This document shows, one piece after another, positions 51,205 to 60,808 of a stretch of DNA of 64,000 nt. The stretch spans positions 1-64,000 of the forward strand of contig NZ_JAUCRB010000003.1 of NCBI RefSeq assembly GCF_030373985.1, given 5' to 3'. Position numbers and translations under genes: made by a program. Under the pieces are notes generated by a model, which saw only the letters and a list, made by a program, of their open reading frames with translations, searched no databases and had not been told where the DNA came from. This DNA comes from Wolbachia pipientis (GTDB taxonomy: Bacteria > Pseudomonadota > Alphaproteobacteria > Rickettsiales > Anaplasmataceae). Each line of letters starts with the position of its first letter. Position 1 is the first letter of the stretch.

Positions 51205-51620
51205 AATAGACTTCTTACATAACAATTTGGCAACGCGTTGGATGAAACAAAGAAATTACTTGACAAATCTCACCAGCCTTGTCACTCCAACAATAAGGGT
51301 ATTTCTGACTTAAAACTTGTTTCTGATCTGCACAGGTTCAATGATAAAATTCAGTAAAAAACTGAAGATGTTTTTTGGCAGATTACACCAAATTATTGGG
51401 GCTGCATATCTTTTAAATTTTTTCACATTTTGCCAAAATAGCGCTTAAACTAAGAGTCAGCGCATTATTACAGCGCCAAATTACAGCATTAGGGAGTCAA
51501 AACTCTCTACCTGAGGTTTCTTTGCCTTTTTTCGTTTAGTAAATTTATTAATACTTAGATTAATTGCAGTTTAAGAGTCAAGAGAGATGCCACGAGTGAC
51601 ACTGGTTCACTTTATGATGG
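51205..51620 (+). repeat. dispersed intergenic repeat, copy 4
   Basis: It starts AATAGACTTCTTACATAACA and continues AAATTACTTGACAAATCTCA, then TCTGCACAGGTTCAATGATA. It has CTGAGGTTTCTTTGCC followed by GTTTAGTAAATTTATTAATA, then ATTGCAGTTTAAGAG. It ends at CCACGAGTGACACTGGTTCA and CTTTATGATGG. The last 60 bases are nearly identical to the inverted copy near 38120-38190. The gene-free stretch 51097-51930 consists of the tmk-tail duplicate, this repeat and two hairpin units. Confidence 0.7.
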
Positions 51621-51624
51621 CGTC

Positions 51625-51647
51625 ATTCTACCGCTTGACGCTGGAAT
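51625..51647. repeat. small hairpin unit (loop CTTGA)
   Basis: ATTCTACCG, loop CTTGA, CGCTGGAAT with two mismatches. It directly follows repeat copy 4. Confidence 0.5.
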
Positions 51648-51740
51648 CTAGCAAAATTGATCGTAAACAAATACACTACACAACATTTTCGATGAAATTA
51701 CCGAAAAACTGAATTCCAGTGTGCTTTGTTGCATGGCTAG

Positions 51741-51764
51741 CATTCCAGGTCAAGTACTGGAATG
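51741..51764. repeat. small hairpin unit (loop contains TCAAG)
   Basis: CATTCCAG at 51741-51748 pairs with CTGGAATG at 51757-51764 around GTCAAGTA. This is the reverse-oriented form of the same unit. It lies about 95 bases from the previous one. Confidence 0.5.
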
Positions 51765-51930
51765 GACCCTTCTTTGGTGGACTTGAATAATAATGTCTGT
51801 ATAACTGTGCGTCAGCTACTCGGATGCCAGGTGATAACATAAGAAGTATAATGAAGGTTTTTAGTTGAGTAGAGTTGCAGTCACCGAGCTTGGCTTCTCA
51901 TTAGACTTAACCTGAGTTAGAAAAATATAG

Positions 51931-52533
51931 TTAAATCCCTGCGCTAGTGATTTTGTTGATAACTTCACTATATACTTGGTTATTGTCTTTAGCTTCAACT
52001 TCAGTGATAACATTGCATCTATCAGGCTCTTTTATAGCTATTTCTTGAAATCCCTTTCGAACTTTATTGTAAAAATTAATGTTCATCTCTTCATATTTAT
52101 TTTTATCCTTTGCTCTGCTTAGCCCAACTTTAACGTCAATATCCAGGATAAACGTGGTATCTGGACGTATAATTTTTACTAACTTGTGTAGGTCTCTTAT
52201 TAACTCCAAGTCAACTTCAAGCCCATACCCTTGATATGCAATAGTTGAATCGATAAACCGGTCGCAAATCACTGTCTTTCCTTCCTTAAGGGCTGGCAAT
52301 ATTAATTTCTTCACATGCTCGTATCTCATTGAGACAAGTAGCAACAATTCAGAAACGGGATCAACATCGTCCTTAAGCAGTATTCCTCTTGCCTTCTCTG
52401 CAAAGTCAGTGCCACCTGGTTCTCGTGTCAATATCATATTATTTTCACCGCGAATTTGCTTAAAATGATTTGCAAGCAATTCAGACTGCGTTGTTTTACC
52501 AGAGCCGTCTATTCCTTCGAAGGTTATAAACAT
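51931..52533 (-). CDS. tmk: thymidylate kinase
   Basis: Phosphorylates dTMP to dTDP. From ATG 52533 the protein has 200 residues and begins MFITFEGIDGSGKTTQ, the family P-loop. DRX motif (CDRFIDSTIAYQGYG), TREPGGTDFAEKARGILL and ILDIDVKVGLSRAKD follow. A longer frame to 52590 adds 19 hydrophobic residues with no counterpart in the family, so the internal start is preferred. The 3' end is partly duplicated at 51121. Confidence 0.95.
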   Translation of the reverse strand: MFITFEGIDGSGKTTQSELLANHFKQIRGENNMILTREPGGTDFAEKARGILLKDDVDPVSELLLLVSMRYEHVKKLILPALKEGKTVICDRFIDSTIAYQGYGLEVDLELIRDLHKLVKIIRPDTTFILDIDVKVGLSRAKDKNKYEEMNINFYNKVRKGFQEIAIKEPDRCNVITEVEAKDNNQVYSEVINKITSAGI

Positions 52534-52647
52534 AAGTTCTACAATTGTAATGCTAAAAAAGGATATGCAAACAGTATACATAGGAACCATTTGACATTTA
52601 AGTAATAAGATTATAAATTATATGTAGTACACAATTCTCTATAAGCT

Positions 52648-53220
52648 ATGGTTGCACTGAATACTCCTAAGGTAGATTTTGACTTTACTGCAAAAGATTT
52701 CAATCTTTTAGGAGTAGATAACAAACACTATACACTAAGTGACTGTTGTGGAAAAAACGGCCTGATTGTAATGTTTATATGCAACCACTGTCCTTATGTT
52801 CAATCAATTATTAGCAGTCTAGTAAGTGATGTTGATTTGCTAAAAAAAGATTATCAGGTAAGTACTGTTGCAATAATGCCAAATGATGTAAATGAATATC
52901 CAGAAGATTCTTTTGAAAATATGATTAATTTTGCCAAGAAAAATAAGTTTACATTTCCATATCTGATTGATAGTAAACAGGAAGTAGCTAAAGAGTATGG
53001 TGCTGTTTGCACTCCTGATTTTTTTGGCTTTAACTCTAATTTAAATCTCCGCTATCGTGGACGTTTTAACGATGCAAAAAAAGAAAAAGTTCAAAACTAC
53101 AAAATAGGAAGTAGTGATTTATTTCAAGCTATGAAATTTATTGCAGAAACCGGTAATTCTCCAGCTGACCAAGAATCGAGTATTGGTTGCTCAATTAAAT
53201 GGTCTAATCCTACAGGTTAA
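52648..53220 (+). CDS. thioredoxin-like/redoxin family protein (PRX-like)
   Basis: A 190-residue cytoplasmic protein with a thioredoxin fold: TLSDCCGKNGLIVMFICNHC, in which Cys45-x-x-Cys48 forms a CNHCPYV active site, then VSTVAIMPNDVNEYPEDSFE and DSKQEVAKEYGAVCTPDFFG with the cis-proline loop. This pattern fits the AhpC/TSA-related 'PRX-like 1' proteins. Peroxide or thiol reduction is inferred and the substrate is unknown. It is five bases before the antiporter gene, so they are probably co-transcribed, and divergent from tmk. Confidence 0.88.
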   Translation: MVALNTPKVDFDFTAKDFNLLGVDNKHYTLSDCCGKNGLIVMFICNHCPYVQSIISSLVSDVDLLKKDYQVSTVAIMPNDVNEYPEDSFENMINFAKKNKFTFPYLIDSKQEVAKEYGAVCTPDFFGFNSNLNLRYRGRFNDAKKEKVQNYKIGSSDLFQAMKFIAETGNSPADQESSIGCSIKWSNPTG

Positions 53221-53225
53221 ATATC

Positions 53226-54944
53226 ATGCACGGCAGCTCTCAGCATTTGTTTGATATTATAATTTTACTTTCCGCTGCTGTGTTTATAGTCATAGCATTT
53301 TGGCAAATGAATATTAGCCCAGTCCTTGGTTACTTCGTTGCAGGTGCACTGATTGGTTCTCATGGATTTAATCTGATACATTCAGCTGAAGCAATGGATA
53401 ATTTTGCAGAATTCGGCGTAGTTTTTCTACTATTCATTATAGGCCTTGAATTGACATTTGAACGCCTTATTGCCATGCGTATTCATGTATTTGGGTTTGG
53501 CTCTCTTCAAGTTATAGTTACTATGGTAGCAATATGGTGCATTGCTCTTATTTTTGGGGTGAATACGAATATTGCGGCAGTCATTGGAGGTGGGCTTGCA
53601 TTATCTTCAACAGCAATAGTGTTGCAGGTTCTGCAGGAAAAAGGTTCTCAAGCAAGCCAAGTTGGTAGATTGTCAATAGCAGTATTATTAATGCAAGATT
53701 TTGCAGTGGTCCCGTTAATAGTATTAGTGCCCCTACTTACTGGCAATTCTGAGCACAGCTTAATAAGCTCACTGGCAGATTCATTGATGCAAGCAGCTAT
53801 TGCATTAGTGTTGATATTTATAACTGGTAGGTTGTTACTTAGACCTTTGTTTTCGGTTATTGCTAAAATGGAAAGTAATGAGGTCTTTATATCGACAACA
53901 CTCTTAATAATATTAGGGGCGGCATTTATTACTGAACAATTTCATTTATCGATGGCATTAGGTGCATTTGTTGCCGGATTATTAGTTGCGGAGACAGAGC
54001 ATAGACATTCAGTGGAACATGCGGTATTACCATTTAAAGACTTGCTTCTCGGCTTATTTTTCATGACTGTTGGTATGTCTATCGATATTGATCTTTTACT
54101 CAATAAGTTACCACTAATCACTTTATTGTCGATTATCCTTATCGTTTTAAAAACATCCATCATATATGTACTGTGTAGGTTTTTTGGGTTTAAAAGTGCA
54201 CCTGCCATACAAGCTGGGTTATTGCTTGCACAAGGTGGTGAGTTTGCATTTATCCTGTTTCGCTTAGCGGATGAGCTGGATGTACTACCAAGTGAAATTG
54301 CTCAGGTGCTTATGATGGTAACCACAGTAACAATGGCTTTCACTCCTCTTTTATCAGGACTTGGAGAGTGGATAGTAAGCTCATTTAGCACTGAGAAAGT
54401 AATTCTAGACGATAAAGCAATTGAAACGAGCACACAAGATCTTTATAACCATGTAATAGTTGCCGGATTTGGCAGGGTGGGATACATGGTAACAAAAATG
54501 CTCACCGCAGAACATATGAGTTACGTTATTGTTGATATTCAATCAAAAATAGTTAAAGAAGGAAAAAATGATAGTTTTCCTATATATCTTGGAGATGCTA
54601 CAAGGTATGAAATTTTAAAATCAGTAGGAATAGAGAGAGCACAAGCTCTTGTGGTCTCAATAAAGAATGAAGTTACTATAAGGAAGATTGTTTCTCTAGT
54701 TGCAACAAATTTTCCATATGTAAATATTATAATACGCATACCAGATCTAAGCAATGCAGAGGTCTATAAAGATTTAGGGGCTAGTAAAATTATTCCGGAG
54801 ACATCTGAGATGGGATTGCAATTAGGTGGAGCAGCACTGAGCTTAAGTGGAATTAGTGAAAGTGGAGTTGAGTCTTTAAAGAGTAGGTTTAGGAAAGGCA
54901 ATTATAGCATGATAAAGGATATTAACAGCAGTATGGATGAATGA
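53226..54944 (+). CDS. CPA2-type monovalent cation:proton antiporter (Kef-like)
   Basis: A 572-residue protein with an N-terminal CPA2 transporter domain of about 12 helices (residues 1-385; FVAGLLVAETEHRHSVEHAV and LLFLLFIIGLELTFE-type signatures). A cytoplasmic TrkA-N/RCK domain follows at about 405-520, starting VIVAGFGRVGYMVTKML with a Rossmann GxGxxG. It resembles KefB/KefC potassium efflux systems; exact ions are inferred. No KefF/KefG partner is next to it, but the preceding redox protein could link it to thiol state. Confidence 0.92.
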   Translation: MHGSSQHLFDIIILLSAAVFIVIAFWQMNISPVLGYFVAGALIGSHGFNLIHSAEAMDNFAEFGVVFLLFIIGLELTFERLIAMRIHVFGFGSLQVIVTMVAIWCIALIFGVNTNIAAVIGGGLALSSTAIVLQVLQEKGSQASQVGRLSIAVLLMQDFAVVPLIVLVPLLTGNSEHSLISSLADSLMQAAIALVLIFITGRLLLRPLFSVIAKMESNEVFISTTLLIILGAAFITEQFHLSMALGAFVAGLLVAETEHRHSVEHAVLPFKDLLLGLFFMTVGMSIDIDLLLNKLPLITLLSIILIVLKTSIIYVLCRFFGFKSAPAIQAGLLLAQGGEFAFILFRLADELDVLPSEIAQVLMMVTTVTMAFTPLLSGLGEWIVSSFSTEKVILDDKAIETSTQDLYNHVIVAGFGRVGYMVTKMLTAEHMSYVIVDIQSKIVKEGKNDSFPIYLGDATRYEILKSVGIERAQALVVSIKNEVTIRKIVSLVATNFPYVNIIIRIPDLSNAEVYKDLGASKIIPETSEMGLQLGGAALSLSGISESGVESLKSRFRKGNYSMIKDINSSMDE

Positions 54945-54999
54945 TTACTTCATCAACTATCCTCTGTGGCCCCAATTTATAACTGGACAAATCTTGATG

Positions 55000-55623
55000 T
55001 TAGCCACTTGAGTGACATTTGTTTTGTCTATAATAAATTATACATATAATTAACCAAATCAAAGAAAGTGCAAACCAAGTTATCGCATACTCCAAGTGTT
55101 TCATTGGCTGTATAGTTAATTTATCACTTAAACCTTTCTGCCATAATATACACTTCTCTAGTTCAATACCTAATTCATTGGAGATTTCTTCTGTACTCAG
55201 GGTAAACCACATGTTCAAAGCGGTATCATTCTTGATCAACCAGCTTTTGCTTTTATTGCTATCGCAATATAAAACTCCATTAGCAACCACTTTTTCAACT
55301 TTTGCTTTTTCTTCTTTTTTTTCTCTAACTATTCCCTTGTTCACCAACATGTAGTGCCCAGTAGTGAGCAGCATAGGAGACAACACATGATAGCCCCGCT
55401 GTCCTGCAAAAACGTATAGTTCTATGTCACTTAAAATCCCATCAATCTTGACATGTCTGTAGTTAAATTTCGCAAGATCATCATTGGGTAGTAGATGAAC
55501 AACCGGAAAGCTCATATTTTTAATAATGTTATTCTTCCAATTCAACCTAAATAATTGCCACAACCCTAATAAAAAAAGAAGCAAGCAAGGTGTAACTAAA
55601 ATAAATACAGCTTTTTTTAACAC
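55000..55623 (-). CDS. SURF1-family cytochrome oxidase assembly protein
   Basis: Helps insert haem a into cytochrome c oxidase. The 207-residue protein has one helix at each end (residues 5-24 and about 180-200), as in SURF1. Internal family blocks are RHVKIDGILSDIELYVFAGQ, GYHVLSPMLLTTGHYMLVNK-GIV, and PMKHLEYAITWFALSLIWLI with the conserved HLEYA-TWF pattern. It is one base from the ferritin gene behind it, so the two are transcribed together. Confidence 0.9.
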   Translation of the reverse strand: MLKKAVFILVTPCLLLFLLGLWQLFRLNWKNNIIKNMSFPVVHLLPNDDLAKFNYRHVKIDGILSDIELYVFAGQRGYHVLSPMLLTTGHYMLVNKGIVREKKEEKAKVEKVVANGVLYCDSNKSKSWLIKNDTALNMWFTLSTEEISNELGIELEKCILWQKGLSDKLTIQPMKHLEYAITWFALSLIWLIICIIYYRQNKCHSSG

Positions 55624-55624
55624 T

Positions 55625-56101
55625 TTATATTTGCATTTTTAGATAATTTTCAGTACCTATAAGCTCAATAAGGCCAATCTGCTCTTCAATCCAATGTAAG
55701 TGCTCTTCCTCATTTTTCAATAGTTCTTCTAATAATATTATGCTAACAAAATCCTTTTCTTCTTCAGCAACAGAAATTGCTTCCCTATAGTCTTTTAAAC
55801 CTTCTTCTTCTAATTTCAAATTATCTCCTAGAATTTTCAGTACTGTATCTTTTGTAAACTTCCCGTTATACTTTGAAATTTCATTTGTATCTTGAAAGTT
55901 TGGCACACCTTTAAGCAATAAAATTCTTTCTGCCAACTTACTTGCATGTTCAAGTTCCTCTTTAAGCTCGTTTCTCATCTTTTTTGCAAGTTTATTGATC
56001 CCATTGTCTTTGAGAACTGTAGAATGTAAAAAATACTGGCGCACAGAAGTCAACTCACTGGTCAATGATTTATTCAAATGCCTTACTACCTCTTTACTCA
56101 T
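55625..56101 (-). CDS. bfr: bacterioferritin-type ferritin
   Basis: Iron storage and oxidation shell protein, 158 residues in a four-helix bundle. The di-iron ligands can be placed: Glu16 (SELTSVRQYF), Glu49 and His52 (EELEHASKL), a Glu in KLEEEGLKDY, and Glu and His in NEEEHLHW. The position equal to the haem-ligating Met52 of E. coli Bfr is Leu50 here, so haem binding between subunits may be lost. It is co-directional with the SURF1 gene. Confidence 0.92.
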   Translation of the reverse strand: MSKEVVRHLNKSLTSELTSVRQYFLHSTVLKDNGINKLAKKMRNELKEELEHASKLAERILLLKGVPNFQDTNEISKYNGKFTKDTVLKILGDNLKLEEEGLKDYREAISVAEEEKDFVSIILLEELLKNEEEHLHWIEEQIGLIELIGTENYLKMQI

Positions 56102-56159
56102 AACTTTCCTTTATTTAATCTACTGATACAATCTACATGACAATAAAAATTATATCAAT

Positions 56160-56654
56160 TCATTTGGTAGCTCCTTTCACAACAGTCGTACCAAATAGCA
56201 TATCATGATATGTCTGTTTCTTTTGAGAGAAGCAAGCAACCAAATACCAGCAAAGGGTGAATAGTATAATAATTACTTTTAATGTATTTAAAGCATTTAC
56301 TAATGCATCTTGTTCTTGGAAAAGCTCGATGAGGATAATTACTACGCTATTTAATAGAGAAAGAAAAAACTGGGAAATGCTTCTATCAAACGCTAATCTC
56401 AAGTCTATTTTAGAACCGTCTAGGCTTATGGTATGTATGTTCATTAACTGCTGACCGGGAGTTGCCTGAGCTGCTGAAGATATAAAATATGTGAAGTAAC
56501 TACAATTTACGCACATGTATGATAGGTGTAAAATTAATGGAAAATCTTCTAATAACAGTACAATTAGTAAGGTTGGAATTAATAAAATTGCTACATCTAT
56601 TAAATATGCACAAAAGCGCCTCTTTATACTGGCAATCTCTGTAACAGCGGTCAT
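56160..56654 (-). CDS. RDD-family membrane protein
   Basis: A 164-residue membrane protein beginning IKRRFCAYLIDVAILLIPTL, which carries the Arg-Asp pattern of the RDD family. SAAQATPGQQLMNIHTISLD (the ATPGK-type loop) follows, then further helices. RDD proteins are thought to move ions or small solutes, but their role is poorly defined. The start codon overlaps the stop of the HAD phosphatase gene by one base (TAATG), so the two are translationally coupled. Confidence 0.88.
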   Translation of the reverse strand: MTAVTEIASIKRRFCAYLIDVAILLIPTLLIVLLLEDFPLILHLSYMCVNCSYFTYFISSAAQATPGQQLMNIHTISLDGSKIDLRLAFDRSISQFFLSLLNSVVIILIELFQEQDALVNALNTLKVIIILFTLCWYLVACFSQKKQTYHDMLFGTTVVKGATK

Positions 56655-57310
56655 TACCTATTTTTCAAATACTTTATTATGAAATCTGTAAGTTTATCAA
56701 AATGTTGAAAACATAACAAATCTTCGTAGCCGCTTATTGATTGGCCGTATATAATAGGTAAACAATTGGCGTTTTGTGCACACAAAATATCCGTGACACT
56801 ATCACCAACGAAAAACACATTTTCTCTATTTATAGGCAACGTACTCTCTTCTAATGAAAATAGCAGTGGAATCACAGATGGTTTATCTTCTGCAGTATCA
56901 CATGAACCAACTACTCTCTCAAAGTAAGAATCTAGCCTAAAATAGGCAACTTCTTTACGTAAATTAGTATTTTTCTTGTTGCTCACTATTGCTAGATAAA
57001 CATTGTGGCCTTTCAACGTCTGCAACATTTTCTCCACTCCTTGATTTAGAGCAATGTTTTGCAACAATGCATTATCTAAGTATTGTTGGTATATCTGATT
57101 CGCTTTTTCCCATTGATCACCAAATAAATTGACCATATAGCTCTTTCTCGATTCATGGGAATTTCTATCAGCAGCTTTATTACTACACCCCATTAAGTCT
57201 AAGGTATATTTAATAGCATTAGAAATATTATCTTGAGTGTCAACTAAGGTATTATCCCAATCGAATAATACTGCTAATGGGCTATTTTTCATTTCTATAT
57301 TGTCGCACAT
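56654..57310 (-). CDS. HAD-family phosphatase (phosphoglycolate phosphatase-like)
   Basis: A 218-residue HAD hydrolase: motif I LFDWDNTLVDT (Asp17, Asp19), helical cap, motif II VSNKKN, motif III Lys in AEDKPSVIPL, and motif IV VFFVGDSVTDI. It is closest in layout to Gph/PGPase proteins of subfamily IA. The physiological substrate cannot be read. Met7 is an alternative start. It is coupled to the RDD gene downstream. Confidence 0.9.
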   Translation of the reverse strand: MCDNIEMKNSPLAVLFDWDNTLVDTQDNISNAIKYTLDLMGCSNKAADRNSHESRKSYMVNLFGDQWEKANQIYQQYLDNALLQNIALNQGVEKMLQTLKGHNVYLAIVSNKKNTNLRKEVAYFRLDSYFERVVGSCDTAEDKPSVIPLLFSLEESTLPINRENVFFVGDSVTDILCAQNANCLPIIYGQSISGYEDLLCFQHFDKLTDFIIKYLKNR

Positions 57311-57457
57311 TTTAAGTTAATAAGTAAATAGCATTTTAATGAAAAAAATATAAATAGTATGCTCTTGATGATTGAAAAAAATAGCTTTTATTGTAAGTTG
57401 TGTTAACTATCTCTGCATAATTAGCTAATACACTGGTTATATGATATGCTTTAATAG

Positions 57458-58709
57458 ATGACAGGCATGGCTCGGGTTAAAAATACATCTCAAGGAAGTG
57501 TTGAAAAAAATTTAAAGATGTTTTTGAACGTTTTCCAGGTGCTTTCCAAAAGGAGCTTCATTAGGGGGAAGGTTAATTATATTGTAAAGGAACAGAGGCT
57601 CTTAAGGCTCTAAAAAATAAGAAGTTTGAGAACAAAATGAAAAGCGTTGCTGAACTGAATCAGTAGCTTGAATGTTAAAAAAGACATGTAGCTAAAGAAG
57701 CACGTCAAAATTTTGAAAGGCTTGCCCGACAACTAAAAGAGGATGGCTATCCTTTTACGGATAAAGGGCTTAAAAAGTTACGTGATAATAAAGAATTTCA
57801 AGAAGTAGTTAACACTCCAAGAAAAACTACAGCAAAAGGTAAAGGCTTTGAACATAAAAAACAAAAAAAGACTTCCGAAATTTCTGTACAAACAGATACA
57901 CAGCGACCGGTAAATGTGGAGATTCAAACTCCATCAAAACCTAAGTCACAAGCCTTTAGTTTTCCGGCAAGCAAAGATTCCACAAAAGAGAAATCTAATA
58001 ACAAAAAGCCTGAAAAAGCTAAGGTCCCGTTGAAACAAGCCATTAGTCCCTCAGTGAATAAGAGTTCTATAGAAGAGAAATCTAGTGATAAAAAGCCTCA
58101 ATCGGATAAAAAGGAAGATGCGGTTCAATTACAAGAAAATAAAAAAGAAGAGGGGCTTTTAAGTCTTCTAAAGCGCTTTGTTAAGAAGATGCTATAAAAA
58201 CTTTAGGTGAAGATGAAAAAAGTTTAAAAAATGCTCATGACCCGAAAGGAGCTGCTAGAAGGAGTACATCAAGTAATGATGGACAGTTGCAAAGCATTGG
58301 TCAAGCTTCTTCCATAAATATAAATGGAAGAGAATTCAATTTAAAACCAGGGAAAGCTTTTAACTACAAAGATAAAGCTCTTAACATTGATATTGCGTAC
58401 AATAGTCTTGAAACAAAGCAAAATTTGCAGCAGGGTGGAAATTCTCTCAATATTGATAATACAATCAACTTAAATATTAATGATAAGAAACATAATATCT
58501 ACCCTGGTGAGTTCTTCGATTATAAAGGCCCAGGCTTAGAAATCAGCGTAGTAAATGGTCATCAACAAAGTAGGGATTTTGATAAAGTTTTGAGTCAAGA
58601 TCAAAACATAAGTAAGGGTTTAAAACAAGTAACAAAACTCCAGAACATTGTGATAACGCCTGTTAATGCTCCTAAAGTGAGTGAAGTAAATGCGGGTCGT
58701 GAGAGATAA
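57458..58709 (+). pseudogene. decayed gene with internal duplicated domain
   Basis: Traces begin at ATG 57458 (MTGMARVKNTSQGS) and soon break. From 57679 a frame without stop runs to 58197 (EARQNFERLARQLKEDGYPF, a Lys/Ser/Pro-rich linker, then LLSLLKRFVKK). One shift near 58190 joins DAIKTLGEDEKSL and the block to 58709. The last part holds two copies of a unit of about 35 residues: ININGREFNLKPGKAFNYKD and LNINDKKHNIYPGEFFDYKG, each followed by a short beta-like segment. No family recognised. It is probably an accessory secreted or host-directed protein now inactive; the 3' two pieces could still be expressed. Confidence 0.5.
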
Positions 58710-58807
58710 TTTACTTTTGTAGTTTTAAAAAGTGTTTTATTATACAATAATCTTGTGAATTGGGTGTCATAATAACCACAACTGCGTTAATTTTAGTGTG
58801 CGTGACC

Positions 58808-58835
58808 TTGAAAGATTGTTATTTGATACTTAAAT
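58808..58835 (+). promoter_or_regulatory. probable heat-shock-like promoter for htpG
   Basis: CCTTGAAA at 58806-58813 matches the sigma-32 -35 consensus CTTGAA, followed after 16 bases by TTAAAT. The ATG of htpG lies 22 bases beyond, with AGTAGG as a weak Shine-Dalgarno. The -10 is not the CCCCAT form, as is also the case for the hsp20 promoter. Confidence 0.35.
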
Positions 58836-58856
58836 CACTAGGGTAGTAGGCTAGTC

Positions 58857-60767
58857 ATGGAGCTTGAAATGCACAACGTACAAGAAACTGAAAATTTAAA
58901 ATTTGATGCTGAAGTAGGGAAAGTACTGAATATAGTAATTCATTCACTTTATACCAATAAGGATATTTTTCTGCGTGAGTTAATATCAAATGCATCTGAT
59001 GCATGCAACAAATTACGCTACGAATCTCAACTGAATCCTAATTTGCTAGATTCGAATGATGAATTGAAAATTACTATCAGTTCCAATAAAGATAAGCATA
59101 AGTTGTATATAGCTGACAATGGAATCGGAATGAACAGACAGGATTTTATAGATAACCTTGGCACAATTGCCAGCTCTGGTACACAAAAATTTTTGGATGC
59201 GATTAAGAATAGTAAAGATTCAAGCCAAACTGTAGATTTGATCGGGAAATTTGGTGTTGGTTTTTACTCGAGTTTCATAGTTGCTTCAGAAGTGATAGTT
59301 GAGTCTCGAAAGGCGGGGGAAGAGGAATCTTGGATTTGGAGATCAAAAGGAGATGGAGAATATTCAATCAGCAAATTGGATGATCAGATTCCCCGTGGAA
59401 CCAAAATTACCTTGTTTATGCGTCCTGAAGAGAATGAGTTTTTAGACAAGTTTCGTATCGAAAGTATTGTTACTACTTATTCGGACCACATAAATTTTCC
59501 CGTTGAGTTTATAGATGGAGAAGGAAAAAGTGAAAAGTTAAACAGCAGGGCTGCAATTTGGACTAAGCCGAAAAATGATGTTACTCAAGAAGAGCACAAT
59601 GATTTTTTCCGCAGTGTTGCACATGTTGGCGGAGAGCCTTGGATGATATTACACAATAAAAATGAAGGTACAATAGAATATACAAACTTGCTTTATATTC
59701 CTTCTATAAAACCCTTTGATTTGTTTCATCCGGATAGACGTTGCTCTGTTAAGTTATATGTAAATAAAGTATTTATCACTGAAGATAACGTACAGATCAT
59801 ACCGCAGTATTTACGTTTCCTAAAAGGTATTGTTGATTCACCAGATTTGCCTCTCAACATCAGTAGAGAAACGCTACAGAACAATCGCGTTGTTGAGCAA
59901 ATTAGAAAATCCCTCACTAAGCGAGTGATATCAGAGCTTGGTAAAAAGGCAAAAGAGAATTTAGAGGAATACACAAAATTTTGGACCAATTTTGGTGCAG
60001 TATTAAAAGAGGGCCTTTGTGAAGCTATGCCAACCGATAAAAGAGAAGCACTGCTTTCAATTTGCAGATTCCATAGCACTGGTGATAATAAACTAGTCAG
60101 CATTGATGACTATATAAGTAGAATGAAGCCTGAGCAGGAACACATCTATTATCTTACAGGGGATAGCTTGGATTCGGTAAGACGCAGTCCACAACTTGAA
60201 GGGTTTGCCAGTAAAGGATTAGAGGTTCTTCTATTTGTTGATTCAGTGGATGATTTTTGGACTAGTGTAGTTCATGAATATAAAGATCAAAAATTTAAGT
60301 CCGTAACTCGTGCAGATGTTGATTTGGAAAAATTCTTTTCAGAAAAAAAAGATGAAGAAAATAAATCAGATGACGAAAAGACCGAAGAAAACGTAGATTC
60401 TATATTGCAATATTTCACCAAGGTCCTTGACAATTCGGTAAAAAGCGTAAAAATCTCCAAAAAGCTGACTGATAGCCCCGTATGTTTGGCGGTTGATGAA
60501 GGGGCTATGGATCTTAGAATGGAGCGTTTTTTACGCGAACAAAAGCAGCTAAATTACCGCACATCGAAGGTACTCGAAATCAACATTAAGCATCCTGTAA
60601 TAAAAAGCATAATAAAATCCCACACCGAAAGTGGTGAAAACTCAACACTGGAGGACATGATTTACTTATTGTTCTATCAAGCTTGCATAGTTGAAGGTGA
60701 AGAGGTGGATGACATAAGCCTGTTTGCTAAAAAATTAAACAATTTGCTTGGCAAAGTTGTTATTTAG
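58857..60767 (+). CDS. htpG: chaperone HtpG (Hsp90 family)
   Basis: ATP-dependent cytoplasmic chaperone. The 636-residue protein has the GHKL ATP-binding site in order: [35 protein letters not shown], and [14 protein letters not shown]. The middle domain has [10 protein letters not shown] with the catalytic arginine region, and the C-terminal dimerisation domain is complete. It lacks the MEEVD tail of eukaryotic cytosolic Hsp90. Met4 (EMHNVQETE) could also start. It is intact between two decayed genes. Confidence 0.97.
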   Translation: MELEMHNVQETENLKFDAEVGKVLNIVIHSLYTNKDIFLRELISNASDACNKLRYESQLNPNLLDSNDELKITISSNKDKHKLYIADNGIGMNRQDFIDNLGTIASSGTQKFLDAIKNSKDSSQTVDLIGKFGVGFYSSFIVASEVIVESRKAGEEESWIWRSKGDGEYSISKLDDQIPRGTKITLFMRPEENEFLDKFRIESIVTTYSDHINFPVEFIDGEGKSEKLNSRAAIWTKPKNDVTQEEHNDFFRSVAHVGGEPWMILHNKNEGTIEYTNLLYIPSIKPFDLFHPDRRCSVKLYVNKVFITEDNVQIIPQYLRFLKGIVDSPDLPLNISRETLQNNRVVEQIRKSLTKRVISELGKKAKENLEEYTKFWTNFGAVLKEGLCEAMPTDKREALLSICRFHSTGDNKLVSIDDYISRMKPEQEHIYYLTGDSLDSVRRSPQLEGFASKGLEVLLFVDSVDDFWTSVVHEYKDQKFKSVTRADVDLEKFFSEKKDEENKSDDEKTEENVDSILQYFTKVLDNSVKSVKISKKLTDSPVCLAVDEGAMDLRMERFLREQKQLNYRTSKVLEINIKHPVIKSIIKSHTESGENSTLEDMIYLLFYQACIVEGEEVDDISLFAKKLNNLLGKVVI

Positions 60768-60808
60768 TGTTATACTAAATTAAGCTAATTTATAGTGAGC
60801 GATAGATA

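Noticed and set aside
52534-52590. N-terminal extension of thymidylate kinase.
   Set aside because: The added 19 residues precede the family P-loop start and have no counterpart; ATG 52533 is a better start.
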